Shown: positions 52,401 through 59,730 of the stretch, in pieces
Position numbering within the stretch: the stretch's first letter is position 1
How the letters are laid out: the number at the start of each line of letters is the position of its first letter
NCBI GenBank assembly: GCA_035620975.1
Contig: DASPFV010000221.1
Coordinates: 1-64,000 of the forward strand
Origin: DASPFV01 sp035620975
GTDB taxonomy: Bacteria > Acidobacteriota > Vicinamibacteria > Vicinamibacterales > 2-12-FULL-66-21
Direction: 5' to 3'
Length of the DNA: 64,000 bases
Program-made: the position numbers and the translations under genes
The notes under the pieces: model-generated
What the model saw: only the letters and a program-made list of their open reading frames with translations
The model's database searches: none
Told to the model about the DNA's origin: nothing

Positions 52401-53269
52401 CGGTATCGCGCGGCGAACTGCACCTTCTCCCAGCGGCGCAGCTCCTCTCGAAGGCGCTTGTAGCGGCGCGCCTTGGCAGCCTGTCGCTTGAGCGCGCCGC
52501 GCTGTTTCTCGACCTCGAAGACGATGTCGTCGACGCGCGTGAGGTTCTGCTGCGCGGCTTCGAGCTTGAGCTCGGCCGCGCGGCGGCGGCTCTTGTACTT
52601 CGTGACCCCCGCCGCCTCTTCAATCAGCTGCCGGCGATCCGTCGGCCGCGCGCTCAGGATCTGTCCGATCTTCCCCTGTTCGATGACCGCGTAGGCCTTC
52701 ACTCCCAGGCCTGCGTCCATCAGCAGGTCCTGGATGTCGCGCAGCCTGCAGATCTCCCCGTCGATCAGGTACTCGCTCTCTCCCGAGCGATACAGCCGGC
52801 GCATCAGCTCGACGTCCCGTACGAGGAGCGGCTCGTCGTCGGCCAGCGCGACAGCCGCCGGCGCTGCGGCGTCGCTCACCCGGTGCTGCACGCCCGCCTG
52901 CGTCACGCCCGGCAGGTGCCCGTCACCGTGACCGTGACCGTTACCGTTGCCACCCCCATTTCCCTGGCCCGATGAAACCATCGCCGGCCGCTCCGGCGCA
53001 CGCACCGCCACGCCGCTGAGCCGCAGCCGCACCTCGGCCGCCGCGGTCGGCTTGCGCGCGTCGCTGCCGCCGAAGATCACGTCCTCCATACGGTCCCCGC
53101 GCAGGCTCTTCGCGCTCTGCTCGCCGAGTACCCAGGTCAACGCGTCCACGACGTTGCTCTTTCCGCAGCCGTTGGGGCCGACGATCGCGGTCACGCCGTT
53201 GTCGAACGTCAACTCGGCGCGATCCGGGAAGCTCTTGAAGCCGGCGATTTCGAGACGGTTCAGCCGCAT
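49439..53269 (-). CDS. smc: Chromosome partition protein Smc
   Basis: A 1276-residue SMC ATPase for chromosome condensation. The N-terminal head has Walker A GPNGCGKSN (31-39); two long coiled-coil arms flank the hinge (about residues 560-690, VADHLEVEKGFERAV); the C-terminal head has the signature LLSGGEKALTAMALMFA and Walker B CLLDEIDAPLDDANI. It is about 90 residues longer than B. subtilis Smc. Part of this is a Gly/Asn/His-rich insertion of about 60 residues in the first head domain (about 95-155), encoded by a hexanucleotide repeat. scpA and scpB are not in the window. Confidence 0.96.
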   Translation of the reverse strand: MRLNRLEIAGFKSFPDRAELTFDNGVTAIVGPNGCGKSNVVDALTWVLGEQSAKSLRGDRMEDVIFGGSDARKPTAAAEVRLRLSGVAVRAPERPAMVSSGQGNGGGNGNGHGHGDGHLPGVTQAGVQHRVSDAAAPAAVALADDEPLLVRDVELMRRLYRSGESEYLIDGEICRLRDIQDLLMDAGLGVKAYAVIEQGKIGQILSARPTDRRQLIEEAAGVTKYKSRRRAAELKLEAAQQNLTRVDDIVFEVEKQRGALKRQAAKARRYKRLREELRRWEKVQFAARYRLLAQAIESGRARLADARTRETAAAAHLAGLEATLERLRIELTDADGRSTAAREAAHGAELEVGRLQQQIAFDRQQIEQAGIAASSLQEEVQALEARREPTRLELEDRRNAAAQATLERDEATRTLASEEIASAEARRQVEGLEADVEAARSELYAAVNAATALRHALEHARAAQSRMVEQIARLDVESADLRLEAERASRDRAAADEALHRARQAMEALRIERATREGELAGAREARDARARDLRSQEHELAALTARLRSLQELDAARAEYGDGARAVLAEPHPDVPHLGSVADHLEVEKGFERAVEACLGERLQFVVVASAAHAAAGLRFAADRNAGRVGFVVADPDAAGDDVQVAELPEGVRPLSELVRVAGPARSSIGALLSQAGLASGFEAASAASVRFAGPLVTPEGEVFHGPRIVEGGLRAEARGILATKREIRELSERVEAQAQTADRLRRDTLDLDVTIASVESAITALQAELHRQEKAAVGFELQAAAAADAAERVARKQDQIAVERRSADEEQRSQEARQEEALASIRRIEVEQRHADEQLNLTQRRLFEARESSQLQANRTAEAKAVHAALVERSGALGADVKRLEAAAAELESRIDARHEDLRRTAVRRAELERGVAESEAALDVGVKRFGELREAVRQADERAQDLRAGFDDEDARIREARRGLESVRSEVAQLDVARATAESDLSHLAAACADTVQATLDEVMAEVDQLERDGVLASPRPVDEALESAETGENIESEGGDAPSAAEVAPPAGDSGRPGPMTADEMVADLRARIERMGAVNMMAIDQFDDLESRHTFLTAQRRDLVDSIAATGEAIRRIDKTTKERFRDAFTVINQNFEHTFTTLFGGGRAGLVLLDEADQLESGIDIIAQPPGKRLQNVQLLSGGEKALTAMALMFAIFKYRPSPFCLLDEIDAPLDDANIGRFVEMLQGMQDRTQFILITHNRKTMEIADRLYGITMEEPGVSKLISVRLN
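52921..52957 (-). repeat. Hexanucleotide tandem repeat inside smc
   Basis: Repeats of ACCGTG/ACCGTT (+ strand) encode Gly-Asn, Gly-His and Gly-Asp pairs of Smc on the minus strand. In-frame 6-bp units mean that slippage would change the insertion length without a frameshift. Confidence 0.75.
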
Positions 53270-53592
53270 GACGATTTCAGTCCCCTCGAATCCCCTGAAA
53301 CACGAACAGCCGCAGCCAGAGCCGGTCGAGCGCCCCGATCATCCGACGGACGGTCCGAAGGGACTCGCCGGGCGGACAGTCGGGATCCCTCCCGTGCCTG
53401 GAAGCGGCTGGGTTCGCTTCGCAGCGACTGTGCTGAAGTCTTGGACGTGATGCGGCAACGGACCGGGCGATCGGCTCCACATCCCGCCCCGGCGAGATGG
53501 CCCCTGGATCCGGTCAAGCGGCCGTCAGTCTAACAAGGCCCCATACATGGGGCAAGCGCAATCTGTGACCCCAAAATATGGGGCCAAATGCC
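53270..53592. other. Intergenic region between smc and the S41 protease
   Basis: I see no convincing gene in this 323-bp stretch. Short open frames on the minus strand lack any family resemblance. GAGGGG (about 14 nt before the smc ATG) may be its ribosome binding site. The right end holds two palindromes described separately. Confidence 0.5.
53538..53583. repeat. REP-like pair of CCCCA...TGGGG palindromes
   Basis: GCCCCATACATGGGGC (53538-53553) is nearly a perfect palindrome; 15 bp on, CCCCA/TGGGG recurs around an A/T centre (53569-53583). On the minus strand they follow the S41 stop codon. The CCCCA-TGGGG pairing with a short AT core is typical of REP-like extragenic elements. Confidence 0.55.
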
Positions 53593-55257
53593 CTACCGCT
53601 CGTTGCCACCGCGGGCAGGCCGGTTGCGCGACAACTCCGTGAGCCTGATTGCGTCGGGGAACTGCTGGAGGGCAAACTGCGCCTGCGGATCCTTGGCAAT
53701 CAGGTTCCGGCGCGCTTCCTCGACTCCGAAGAGCGCCAGATCGATGTCGTAGCGAATCATCGCGCGGATGAACGCCTCGTCCTTCGCGAAGGCCTCCTCG
53801 TCGAGGGTAATCCGCTGCGCCTTCAGCGAGGCCCTGAAATCGGCCAGCATGGCGTCGGTCACCTCGAAGCCGCGCGCGATGCGCTTCTTGTTCCGATTGG
53901 CTGCACCGAGCCGCGTGTCACCCTCGGCCGTGAACTGATCGGCGAAGTTGGCAAACGCCTGCCGCGCGACGAGAATGCGTCCGAACCGCGTGGGATTGAA
54001 CCCCTCGACGGGCCCGACGACGAACTTGTCGGGTTCGATGCCGCCGCCGCCATAGACCTTGCGCCCCGCGTCGGTGAGCTTCAGGTCGGCTGGCGAGTGC
54101 TCGCGCTCCGCCGTCTGCTCCCGCAGCGAGTAGGTGAGGTACTCGTCGAAGGCGCCGTCCCAGGGACGCTGAATCATGCGGCCACTGGGCGTGTAGTAGC
54201 GTCCGGTGGTCAGCGCCAGGCCGGCGTTCCCGCTGATGCGGTACACGGACTGAACGAGCGCCTTGCCGAAGGTCGTTTCACCGACGACGAGGCCGCGGTC
54301 GTGGTCCTGAATCGCGCCCGAGACGATTTCCGACGCGCTGGCGCTGTTCCGGTTGACCAGCACCACGAGCGGCAGGTGCGTGTACTCGCTCTCCTCGGTC
54401 GCCCGGTAGTCCTGGTTGGCGTTCTCGACCCGCCCGCGCGTATAGACGATCAGCTGCCCGCGCGGCAGGAATCTGTTCGAGACCCGGATCGCCTGCTCCA
54501 GCGGGCCGCCCGGGTTGTCGCGCAGGTCGAACACCAGGCGCTTCATCCCCTGGGCCGTCAGCGACTTGAGCGCCGCCCCCACCTCGTCGTCGGACGTCTC
54601 CGAGAAATCCCCGAGCTTGATGTAGCCAGTTTCGCGATCGATCATGAACGCGCCGCGAACGGTCGTGATGTTGACCTCGTCGCGCTCGACGGTCAGATCG
54701 ATGAGGCCGTCGTACCCGCGGCGACGGAGCGAGATGTCGACGGTCGTTCCCTTCGGTCCCTTCAGACGCGCCACGGCCTGATCGCTCGTCCAGCCTTTCG
54801 CGTCCTCCATGATTTTCCGGCCCTGCGCATCCACGCCCTCGATCCGGGCGATCACGTCGAGCCGGCGCAAGCCTTTCCTGTAGGCCGGCGAACCTTCGAA
54901 GATGGACATCACGGTGATGTCGCCATCGATGACCTGAATCTGGATGCCGAGGCCGTAGTACTTGCCTTCCTGGCGTTCGCGCAGCTGCCGGTAGCTTCGG
55001 GGATCAAAGAAGCTGGAATGCGGATCGAGCGTTTTCAGCATGCCGTCAATCGCGCTGTAAACGAGCCGATCGGAGGGCACCTCGTCGACGTACTCCCGCT
55101 CGATTGCGGCCAGCGCGGACGTGAACACGCGATACTGCTGCTTGACCTCGTCCTGGGTCGCGAAGGCGCTGCCACCGAACAATCCGCCGGCGAGCGCCGA
55201 GAACAGGACGGCCAGCACGGCCGCGGGGAAGAACCGGGAACTGCGCATAGGAGCCAT
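53593..55257 (-). CDS. S41 family C-terminal processing peptidase
   Basis: A 554-residue exported protease: signal peptide (about 1-34), a helical N-terminal domain, a PDZ domain (about 100-180, GLGIQIQVIDGDITVMS) and the S41 core. The catalytic Ser-Lys dyad is Ser307 (NRNSASASE) and Lys332 (ETTFGKALVQ), the 25-residue spacing seen in E. coli Tsp/Prc. It has a C-terminal helical extension (about 400-554) that ends in a basic tail. The family trims C-termini or degrades envelope proteins. It is divergent from tatA; the start is taken at 55257, with an in-frame ATG at 55248. Confidence 0.92.
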   Translation of the reverse strand: MAPMRSSRFFPAAVLAVLFSALAGGLFGGSAFATQDEVKQQYRVFTSALAAIEREYVDEVPSDRLVYSAIDGMLKTLDPHSSFFDPRSYRQLRERQEGKYYGLGIQIQVIDGDITVMSIFEGSPAYRKGLRRLDVIARIEGVDAQGRKIMEDAKGWTSDQAVARLKGPKGTTVDISLRRRGYDGLIDLTVERDEVNITTVRGAFMIDRETGYIKLGDFSETSDDEVGAALKSLTAQGMKRLVFDLRDNPGGPLEQAIRVSNRFLPRGQLIVYTRGRVENANQDYRATEESEYTHLPLVVLVNRNSASASEIVSGAIQDHDRGLVVGETTFGKALVQSVYRISGNAGLALTTGRYYTPSGRMIQRPWDGAFDEYLTYSLREQTAEREHSPADLKLTDAGRKVYGGGGIEPDKFVVGPVEGFNPTRFGRILVARQAFANFADQFTAEGDTRLGAANRNKKRIARGFEVTDAMLADFRASLKAQRITLDEEAFAKDEAFIRAMIRYDIDLALFGVEEARRNLIAKDPQAQFALQQFPDAIRLTELSRNRPARGGNER

Positions 55258-55315
55258 CGTAACAGACCAAGTGTCGCGCCCGCAACGAGTTCGGGGCGAG
55301 AGCGGGGATTCCTGG

Positions 55316-55345
55316 TTGACCCCCGGCGCGGGGGGTTCCTATAAT
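55316..55345 (+). promoter_or_regulatory. Promoter of tatA-tatC
   Basis: TTGACC (55316-55321), 18-bp spacer, TATAAT (55340-55345), the best sigma70-like promoter in the window. The spacer contains an inverted repeat CCCCC-GGCGC-GGGGG (55320-55334). Transcript start expected near 55352. Confidence 0.75.
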
Positions 55346-55389
55346 GGACATCAGCACCGGCAACTGCCAGATTTGCCAAGGATTAGCAT

Positions 55390-55689
55390 ATGTTCGGTCC
55401 CATCGGAATGCCCGAGCTGGTGGTCATCATGGTGATCGCGCTCATCATCTTCGGGCCACGCAAGCTGCCCGAGCTGGGACGATCCCTTGGGAAGAGCCTG
55501 GGCGAGTTCAAGCGCGCCTCGAACGAGCTGCGCAGCACCCTGGACGAGGAGATCCGCCTCGAAGAACAGCGGGCTGATCAGCAGGCGGCCGAACAGCGGA
55601 TGAAGGATACCGTCCGCGCGGCCGAGGCCCCGCCCGCCACACCCGTCGAGCCCGACGCATCGATACCGCGACAGACCGGGAACGCCTAG
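55390..55689 (+). CDS. tatA: Sec-independent protein translocase subunit TatA/TatE
   Basis: A 99-residue TatA-type protein: a short N-terminus, one membrane helix (LVVIMVIALIIFGP), the FGP hinge, an amphipathic helix (LPELGRSLGKSLGEFKRA) and an unstructured charged tail. TatA forms the protein-conducting oligomer for folded twin-arginine substrates. ATG 55390 has AAGGA 7 nt upstream. It is 6 bp ahead of tatC; no separate tatB is present, as in many TatA-TatC systems. A predicted Tat substrate is encoded at 17393-18508. Confidence 0.94.
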   Translation: MFGPIGMPELVVIMVIALIIFGPRKLPELGRSLGKSLGEFKRASNELRSTLDEEIRLEEQRADQQAAEQRMKDTVRAAEAPPATPVEPDASIPRQTGNA

Positions 55690-55695
55690 TCCCCG

Positions 55696-56520
55696 ATGGC
55701 CCTCGTGCCGTTTCCCTCAGCGTCGCCGGCCCGCGATCCGGACGACTACGATCCGTACGCCGACCCGGACCAGGACGAGCTCGACGCAAGCGGCGCGAAA
55801 ATGTCGTTTCTGGAGCACCTCGACGAGCTCCGGAAACGGCTGATCGCGTGCGTGTACGGACTCATCGTCGGTTGCGCGATCTCGTTCATCTTCGTGGGGC
55901 GCACGCAGGAGTTCATCCTGCTGCCGTTGTACCAGCTGATGCCCCACGGTACGAAGTTCATGTATACCGCGCCAACGGAGGGCTTCATGCTGATGATGAA
56001 GCTCGGGGCGCTCGGCGGACTGTTCATCGCCCTCCCGTTCATCGTCTTCCAGCTCTGGCTCTTCATCGCCCCGGGACTGTACGCGAACGAAAAGCGCTTC
56101 GCCGTGCCGTTCGTGCTCCTCGGCACGGTGTTCTTTCTCTCCGGCGCCGCCTTCTCGCATTACATCGCGTTCCCGTTCACCTGGAAGTTCTTTCTCGGCT
56201 TCGAAACGCAATACCTCGAGTTCCGCCCGAAAATCTCCGACGTCTTCTCGCTGTGGGTGAAGATGCTGCTGGCCTTCGGCGTCATCTTCCAGATGCCGAC
56301 GATTGTGTTCTTCCTCGCGAAGATGGGCGTCGTGACCGCGCGGTTCCTGATCCGGCACACGAAGTATGCCGTGCTCGTGATCTTCATCCTCGGTGCGGTC
56401 CTGAGCCCGGGCACGGACGTCGTCTCACAGGCGCTGATGGCCGGACCGATGCTGGTGCTCTACGTGCTGAGCATCGGGATCGCCTGGATGTTCCAGAAGC
56501 GGCCACGCGCTGACGAGTAA
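55696..56520 (+). CDS. tatC: Sec-independent protein translocase subunit TatC
   Basis: A 274-residue TatC with six membrane helices after an N-terminal cytoplasmic segment that has the conserved MSFLEHLDELRKRLI, the twin-arginine signal-binding region. AGLYANEKRFAVPFVLLGTV and FLIRHTKYAVLVIFILGAVL are other typical stretches, with the conserved P-G-T before the last helix (LSPGTD). It recognises Tat signal peptides and assembles with TatA. The first about 35 residues form a longer acidic cytoplasmic extension than usual. Confidence 0.96.
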   Translation: MALVPFPSASPARDPDDYDPYADPDQDELDASGAKMSFLEHLDELRKRLIACVYGLIVGCAISFIFVGRTQEFILLPLYQLMPHGTKFMYTAPTEGFMLMMKLGALGGLFIALPFIVFQLWLFIAPGLYANEKRFAVPFVLLGTVFFLSGAAFSHYIAFPFTWKFFLGFETQYLEFRPKISDVFSLWVKMLLAFGVIFQMPTIVFFLAKMGVVTARFLIRHTKYAVLVIFILGAVLSPGTDVVSQALMAGPMLVLYVLSIGIAWMFQKRPRADE

Positions 56521-56768
56521 GCCACGGTTGCACGGTTTTTCACGGAATCGGCGCACCCGGGGGGATCCGGGATGTTCCCGCTTGACCCCGGGGCCCACGC
56601 ATCCGATATTTCGGGGAACCCACGAGGATGCGGGGGGCTGCCGCGCGCGGAAGCCCTCCACCTCTGCCGGCGGCACGGAATAGGCCGGAAATGGGGCCCT
56701 CCCGGACGGTTGCACAGAACTGCACGCCGGCACGGTACGTGCGTCGAAAGAACGTAGTAACAGCTTGT
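56521..56768. other. Intergenic region between tatC and the OmpA-family gene
   Basis: About 250 bp, GC-rich, without a gene. ACGGTTGCAC occurs at about 56524 and again near 56706, and CACGG motifs recall the repeats at 3420 and 10491, but no tandem period is visible. No clear terminator after tatC. Confidence 0.4.
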
Positions 56769-56774
56769 TATACT
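56769..56774 (+). promoter_or_regulatory. -10 element of the OmpA-family gene
   Basis: TATACT with 9 nt to ATG 56784. The transcript would be leaderless or have a leader of 1-3 nt. No ribosome binding site is visible. Confidence 0.4.
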
Positions 56775-56783
56775 GTCAACGTC

Positions 56784-58478
56784 ATGTCTACGAACAGGAC
56801 TCTTCTCGCCGTAACGAGCCTGGCTGCCGTCCTGCTCTCGGTCATCCAGCCGGCTCACGCCCAGACCACCGCCGCCCAGGCGCCCGCGCCGCAGGCTGCC
56901 GCCGCTCCCGCGGAGACACGGCCGGCCACGACGACCAACATGGGCGACACCGGTCTGTGGTTCGTTCCTACAGGTGAAATCCTGCCCGATCGGCGCTGGT
57001 CGTTCAGCGTCTATCGGGTGAACTTCGACTACGAGCAGGGGTTCACCGACGTCTCCGAGTTCCCGGTCACGTTTGCCGTCGGCCTGCGCGACCGCGTGGA
57101 AATCTTCGGCTCCTGGTCGGTCGTGACCCGCGTGGATCGCGACGTCCGTCCGCTCTTCTCGCCGTCGACGGCGACCGCCACGGCCGCGGGGGGCGTCGCC
57201 AATCGTTATCCGTTCGTGAACGACGGCTGGTCCGGGAGCAAGGTCGGCGACTTCTGGGTCGGAGGCAAGTTCAATATCACGTCCGAGTATCAGCAGGCGC
57301 CGGCCGCCTTTGCCGTCCGCGCCATGGCGAAGCTGCCCACCGGCGACCAGGATGCCGGAGCCGGGACGGGCAGCGCAGATTTCGCCTTCGACGGGATCGT
57401 CAGCAAGGAGATCAACCAGCGCGTCGAGCTTTCCGGCTTCGGCGGCTATATCTTCCGCAGCGATCCTGACGAGTTCGATCTTCTGAACGGATTCCGCTGG
57501 GGGTTTGGCGCCGGATTCCCCACGCGGCGGAACCTGCGGCTCACCGCCGAGCTGCACGGGGAGGCCTACTCCGGCGATACCGTGGACGCCGAGGGGCCAA
57601 CGGTGCTTCCACCGAGCTCGCCGCAGTCGAGCCCCGTGAACGCGTCGGTTGGGCTCACCTGGCTCAGTGCCCGCGGGATCTTCGCAGGCGCCGGCATCAA
57701 CTGGAACTTCAATCACAACTCCCGCGGAGACTTCGGCGACTTCACCGACGAGACCGGCGACGTGCTGGGCTTCCAGTTCCGGATCGGGTACCACCCCGGC
57801 GTGCGGGTTTACGTGCCGCCGCCCCCGCCGCCGCCCCCGCCGCCACCGCCGCCGCAGAACCGGCCGCCGACGGTGACCGCCCGCTGCGAACCGTGCACGG
57901 TGGAAGTGGGCCGCACGTCGACAGTCACGGCCGACGCGTCCGATCCCGACGGCGACACGCTGACCTACCAGTGGAACGCGCCGGCCGGCACTTTCACGCG
58001 GGCGACCGATCGCCAGACGCCCTGGACGGCCCCGATGCAGGAGGGCCCGGTGCAGGTGACCGTCTGCGTCGACGACGGCAAGGGCGGGCGCGCCTGCGAC
58101 GACGTCACCATCCAGGTGATCCGGCCGGCGGTGAAGGAGTTCGTGTTCGAGGACGTGCACTTCGACTTCGATCGCTACTCGCTCCGGCCGGAAGCCGTGC
58201 GGGCGCTGGACGAGGCCATCAAGACTCTGCAGGAGAACCCCGAGCTCCGCATCGAGGTCGAAGGTCACACCTGCAACATCGGCACGGCCGAATACAACCT
58301 GGCCCTCGGCGAGCGGCGCGCCAACGCCGTCCGCGACTACCTCACCAGCCGCGGCATCGGAGCCGATCGGCTGCGGACGGTCAGTTACGGCGAGGAGCGG
58401 CCGAAGCACGACAACGCCCGCGAGGAAACGCGGCGGCTGAACCGCCGCGCGGCGATGATCGTCCGGTTGCAGCGCTGA
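56784..58478 (+). CDS. OmpA-family outer-membrane protein with a PKD-like linker domain
   Basis: A 564-residue protein: signal peptide (about 1-26), an N-terminal beta-barrel region (about 52-340, with repeating aromatic strands such as VGLRDRVEIFGSW and NRVELSGFGGYIFRS-like segments), a run of about 13 prolines (about 344-357), a PKD/Ig-like domain (about 360-450, ASDPDGDTLTYQW), and a C-terminal OmpA peptidoglycan-binding domain (about 455-564, DFDRYSLRPEAVRALD and LALGERRANAVRDYL). It should span the outer membrane and tether it to peptidoglycan. An upstream open extension to 56628 has no support. A terminator follows. Confidence 0.9.
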   Translation: MSTNRTLLAVTSLAAVLLSVIQPAHAQTTAAQAPAPQAAAAPAETRPATTTNMGDTGLWFVPTGEILPDRRWSFSVYRVNFDYEQGFTDVSEFPVTFAVGLRDRVEIFGSWSVVTRVDRDVRPLFSPSTATATAAGGVANRYPFVNDGWSGSKVGDFWVGGKFNITSEYQQAPAAFAVRAMAKLPTGDQDAGAGTGSADFAFDGIVSKEINQRVELSGFGGYIFRSDPDEFDLLNGFRWGFGAGFPTRRNLRLTAELHGEAYSGDTVDAEGPTVLPPSSPQSSPVNASVGLTWLSARGIFAGAGINWNFNHNSRGDFGDFTDETGDVLGFQFRIGYHPGVRVYVPPPPPPPPPPPPPQNRPPTVTARCEPCTVEVGRTSTVTADASDPDGDTLTYQWNAPAGTFTRATDRQTPWTAPMQEGPVQVTVCVDDGKGGRACDDVTIQVIRPAVKEFVFEDVHFDFDRYSLRPEAVRALDEAIKTLQENPELRIEVEGHTCNIGTAEYNLALGERRANAVRDYLTSRGIGADRLRTVSYGEERPKHDNAREETRRLNRRAAMIVRLQR

Positions 58479-58504
58479 ACGCGCGCCCGCCTTCGATCCC
58501 GAGA

Positions 58505-58543
58505 CGGCGCCAGCACTCTCGGTGTGCTGGCGCCGGGCTTTTT
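58505..58543 (+). terminator. Intrinsic terminator after the OmpA-family gene
   Basis: A 12-bp stem (58505-58516 with 58524-58535), 7-nt loop, then GGCTTTTT. It ends the OmpA transcript 27 bp after its stop. Confidence 0.9.
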
Positions 58544-58629
58544 CCCGGCGCTGGCGTCACCTCCCGTCTCGCGCACGCAGCCCGGCGGCGACGCGGAACT
58601 CCCATCCAGCCGGCGGCGTTCAGTCGCGC

Positions 58630-58635
58630 TACAAT
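58630..58635 (+). promoter_or_regulatory. -10 element before the HEAT-repeat gene
   Basis: TACAAT 12 nt before ATG 58648; no clear -35. The leader would be about 5 nt, close to leaderless. Confidence 0.35.
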
Positions 58636-58647
58636 CCGCCCCACACC

Positions 58648-59730
58648 ATGGTCATCAAGGCGTCGTCCGCAGCCGAGATCCGCACGCTGCTCGGGCATCT
58701 CCAGTCAGCGGATCCCGTCAGGCGCGCCGGCGCGGCGGCGCGCCTGGGTGTGATCGGCGCGCGGGCCGTGGACCGGCTGATCGCCTTGTACGACGCGACT
58801 GCCGACGTGCACACCCGCCTGGCTGTCCTGCAGACGCTGGAAGCGATTCAGGACCCGCGATCCGGAGCACTGGCCGGTCGGGCGTTGCAGCATGGTCCTG
58901 AGCTGGGCGGAGCTGCCGCGGGAGTCCTGCGGGGTTTGCTCGACGCCGAAGACGGGCGGACCGCCGCGCAGGCGCTCGACGCGCTGGTCGCGGCGGCGCT
59001 CGATCGACGGCTCGACCGGACCACCCGGGTCGCTGCGTGGCAGGCGCTGCAGGCGTGCGCGGAGCCGGTGCGCGCGCCCGTCGCCGCGGCCCTCCGGGCA
59101 GATCCGGACGATATCGGGAGTCTGCGGCCCGGAGGCGATCCTGAGTCAGCGGCCCGGGAGGCGCTGTGGACTGACGCGTTGGCAGGTCGCCTGCCGGTCA
59201 GCCCGGCCCCGCTGCACGCGATCGTGTCGGCGTACGCGCCACAGGCAGCGCTGGGCGCGCTCCGGCGCCTGGTGGACGCGATCCGGCGGCGCGAAGCCGG
59301 GGAGGCGGATGCGGCAGGATGGATGGGGGTACGAGGCTCGCTGCACCAGGCGCTCGCGGTCCGCGGAAGCCGCGTCGCGCTCTACGATCTCCGCGAGACC
59401 GTTGAACGGTCGCGGGCGCCCCTGCCGCCGTCGTTCCTGCCGGCGCTGCAGACGCTGGGCGACGCCTCCTGCCTCGAGGACCTGGCCGCCGCCTGGGCGC
59501 AGGCACCGGCCGCCGAACAGGTCTGGCGCGGCCAGCTCGCGGCCGCAATCCGGGTCATTGCCAGGCGCGAACGCGTGACGCGCCGCCATCGCGTGGCCCG
59601 CCGCCTGGCCGTCCGCTGGCCAGGCGCGCTGCGCGCCGCGGGCCTGGACGCCGAGCCGCACATCAGTACGCCTTCGCAAACCAGGCTTCGACCGACGAAG
59701 CCTGCCCGCAGCGCACGCAGGTCCCCGTGA
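58648..59730 (+). CDS. HEAT-repeat protein of unknown function
   Basis: A 360-residue, Ala/Arg-rich helical protein with HEAT/Armadillo-like repeats, for example DPVRRAGAAARLGVIGARAV, TADVHTRLAVLQTLEAIQDP and DRTTRVAAWQALQAC. Such repeats form curved scaffolds for protein binding. No enzymatic motif, signal peptide or membrane segment is visible. The basic C-terminus overlaps the end of proS (convergent, 68 bp shared). ATG 58648 is preferred over upstream in-frame starts because it begins right after a -10 box and before the first repeat. Confidence 0.72.
   Translation: MVIKASSAAEIRTLLGHLQSADPVRRAGAAARLGVIGARAVDRLIALYDATADVHTRLAVLQTLEAIQDPRSGALAGRALQHGPELGGAAAGVLRGLLDAEDGRTAAQALDALVAAALDRRLDRTTRVAAWQALQACAEPVRAPVAAALRADPDDIGSLRPGGDPESAAREALWTDALAGRLPVSPAPLHAIVSAYAPQAALGALRRLVDAIRRREAGEADAAGWMGVRGSLHQALAVRGSRVALYDLRETVERSRAPLPPSFLPALQTLGDASCLEDLAAAWAQAPAAEQVWRGQLAAAIRVIARRERVTRRHRVARRLAVRWPGALRAAGLDAEPHISTPSQTRLRPTKPARSARRSP

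Noticed and set aside
49532..52975. A 1147-codon open frame opposite to smc
   Set aside because: Shadow of smc, which has all SMC motifs. The antisense product has no recognisable domain.
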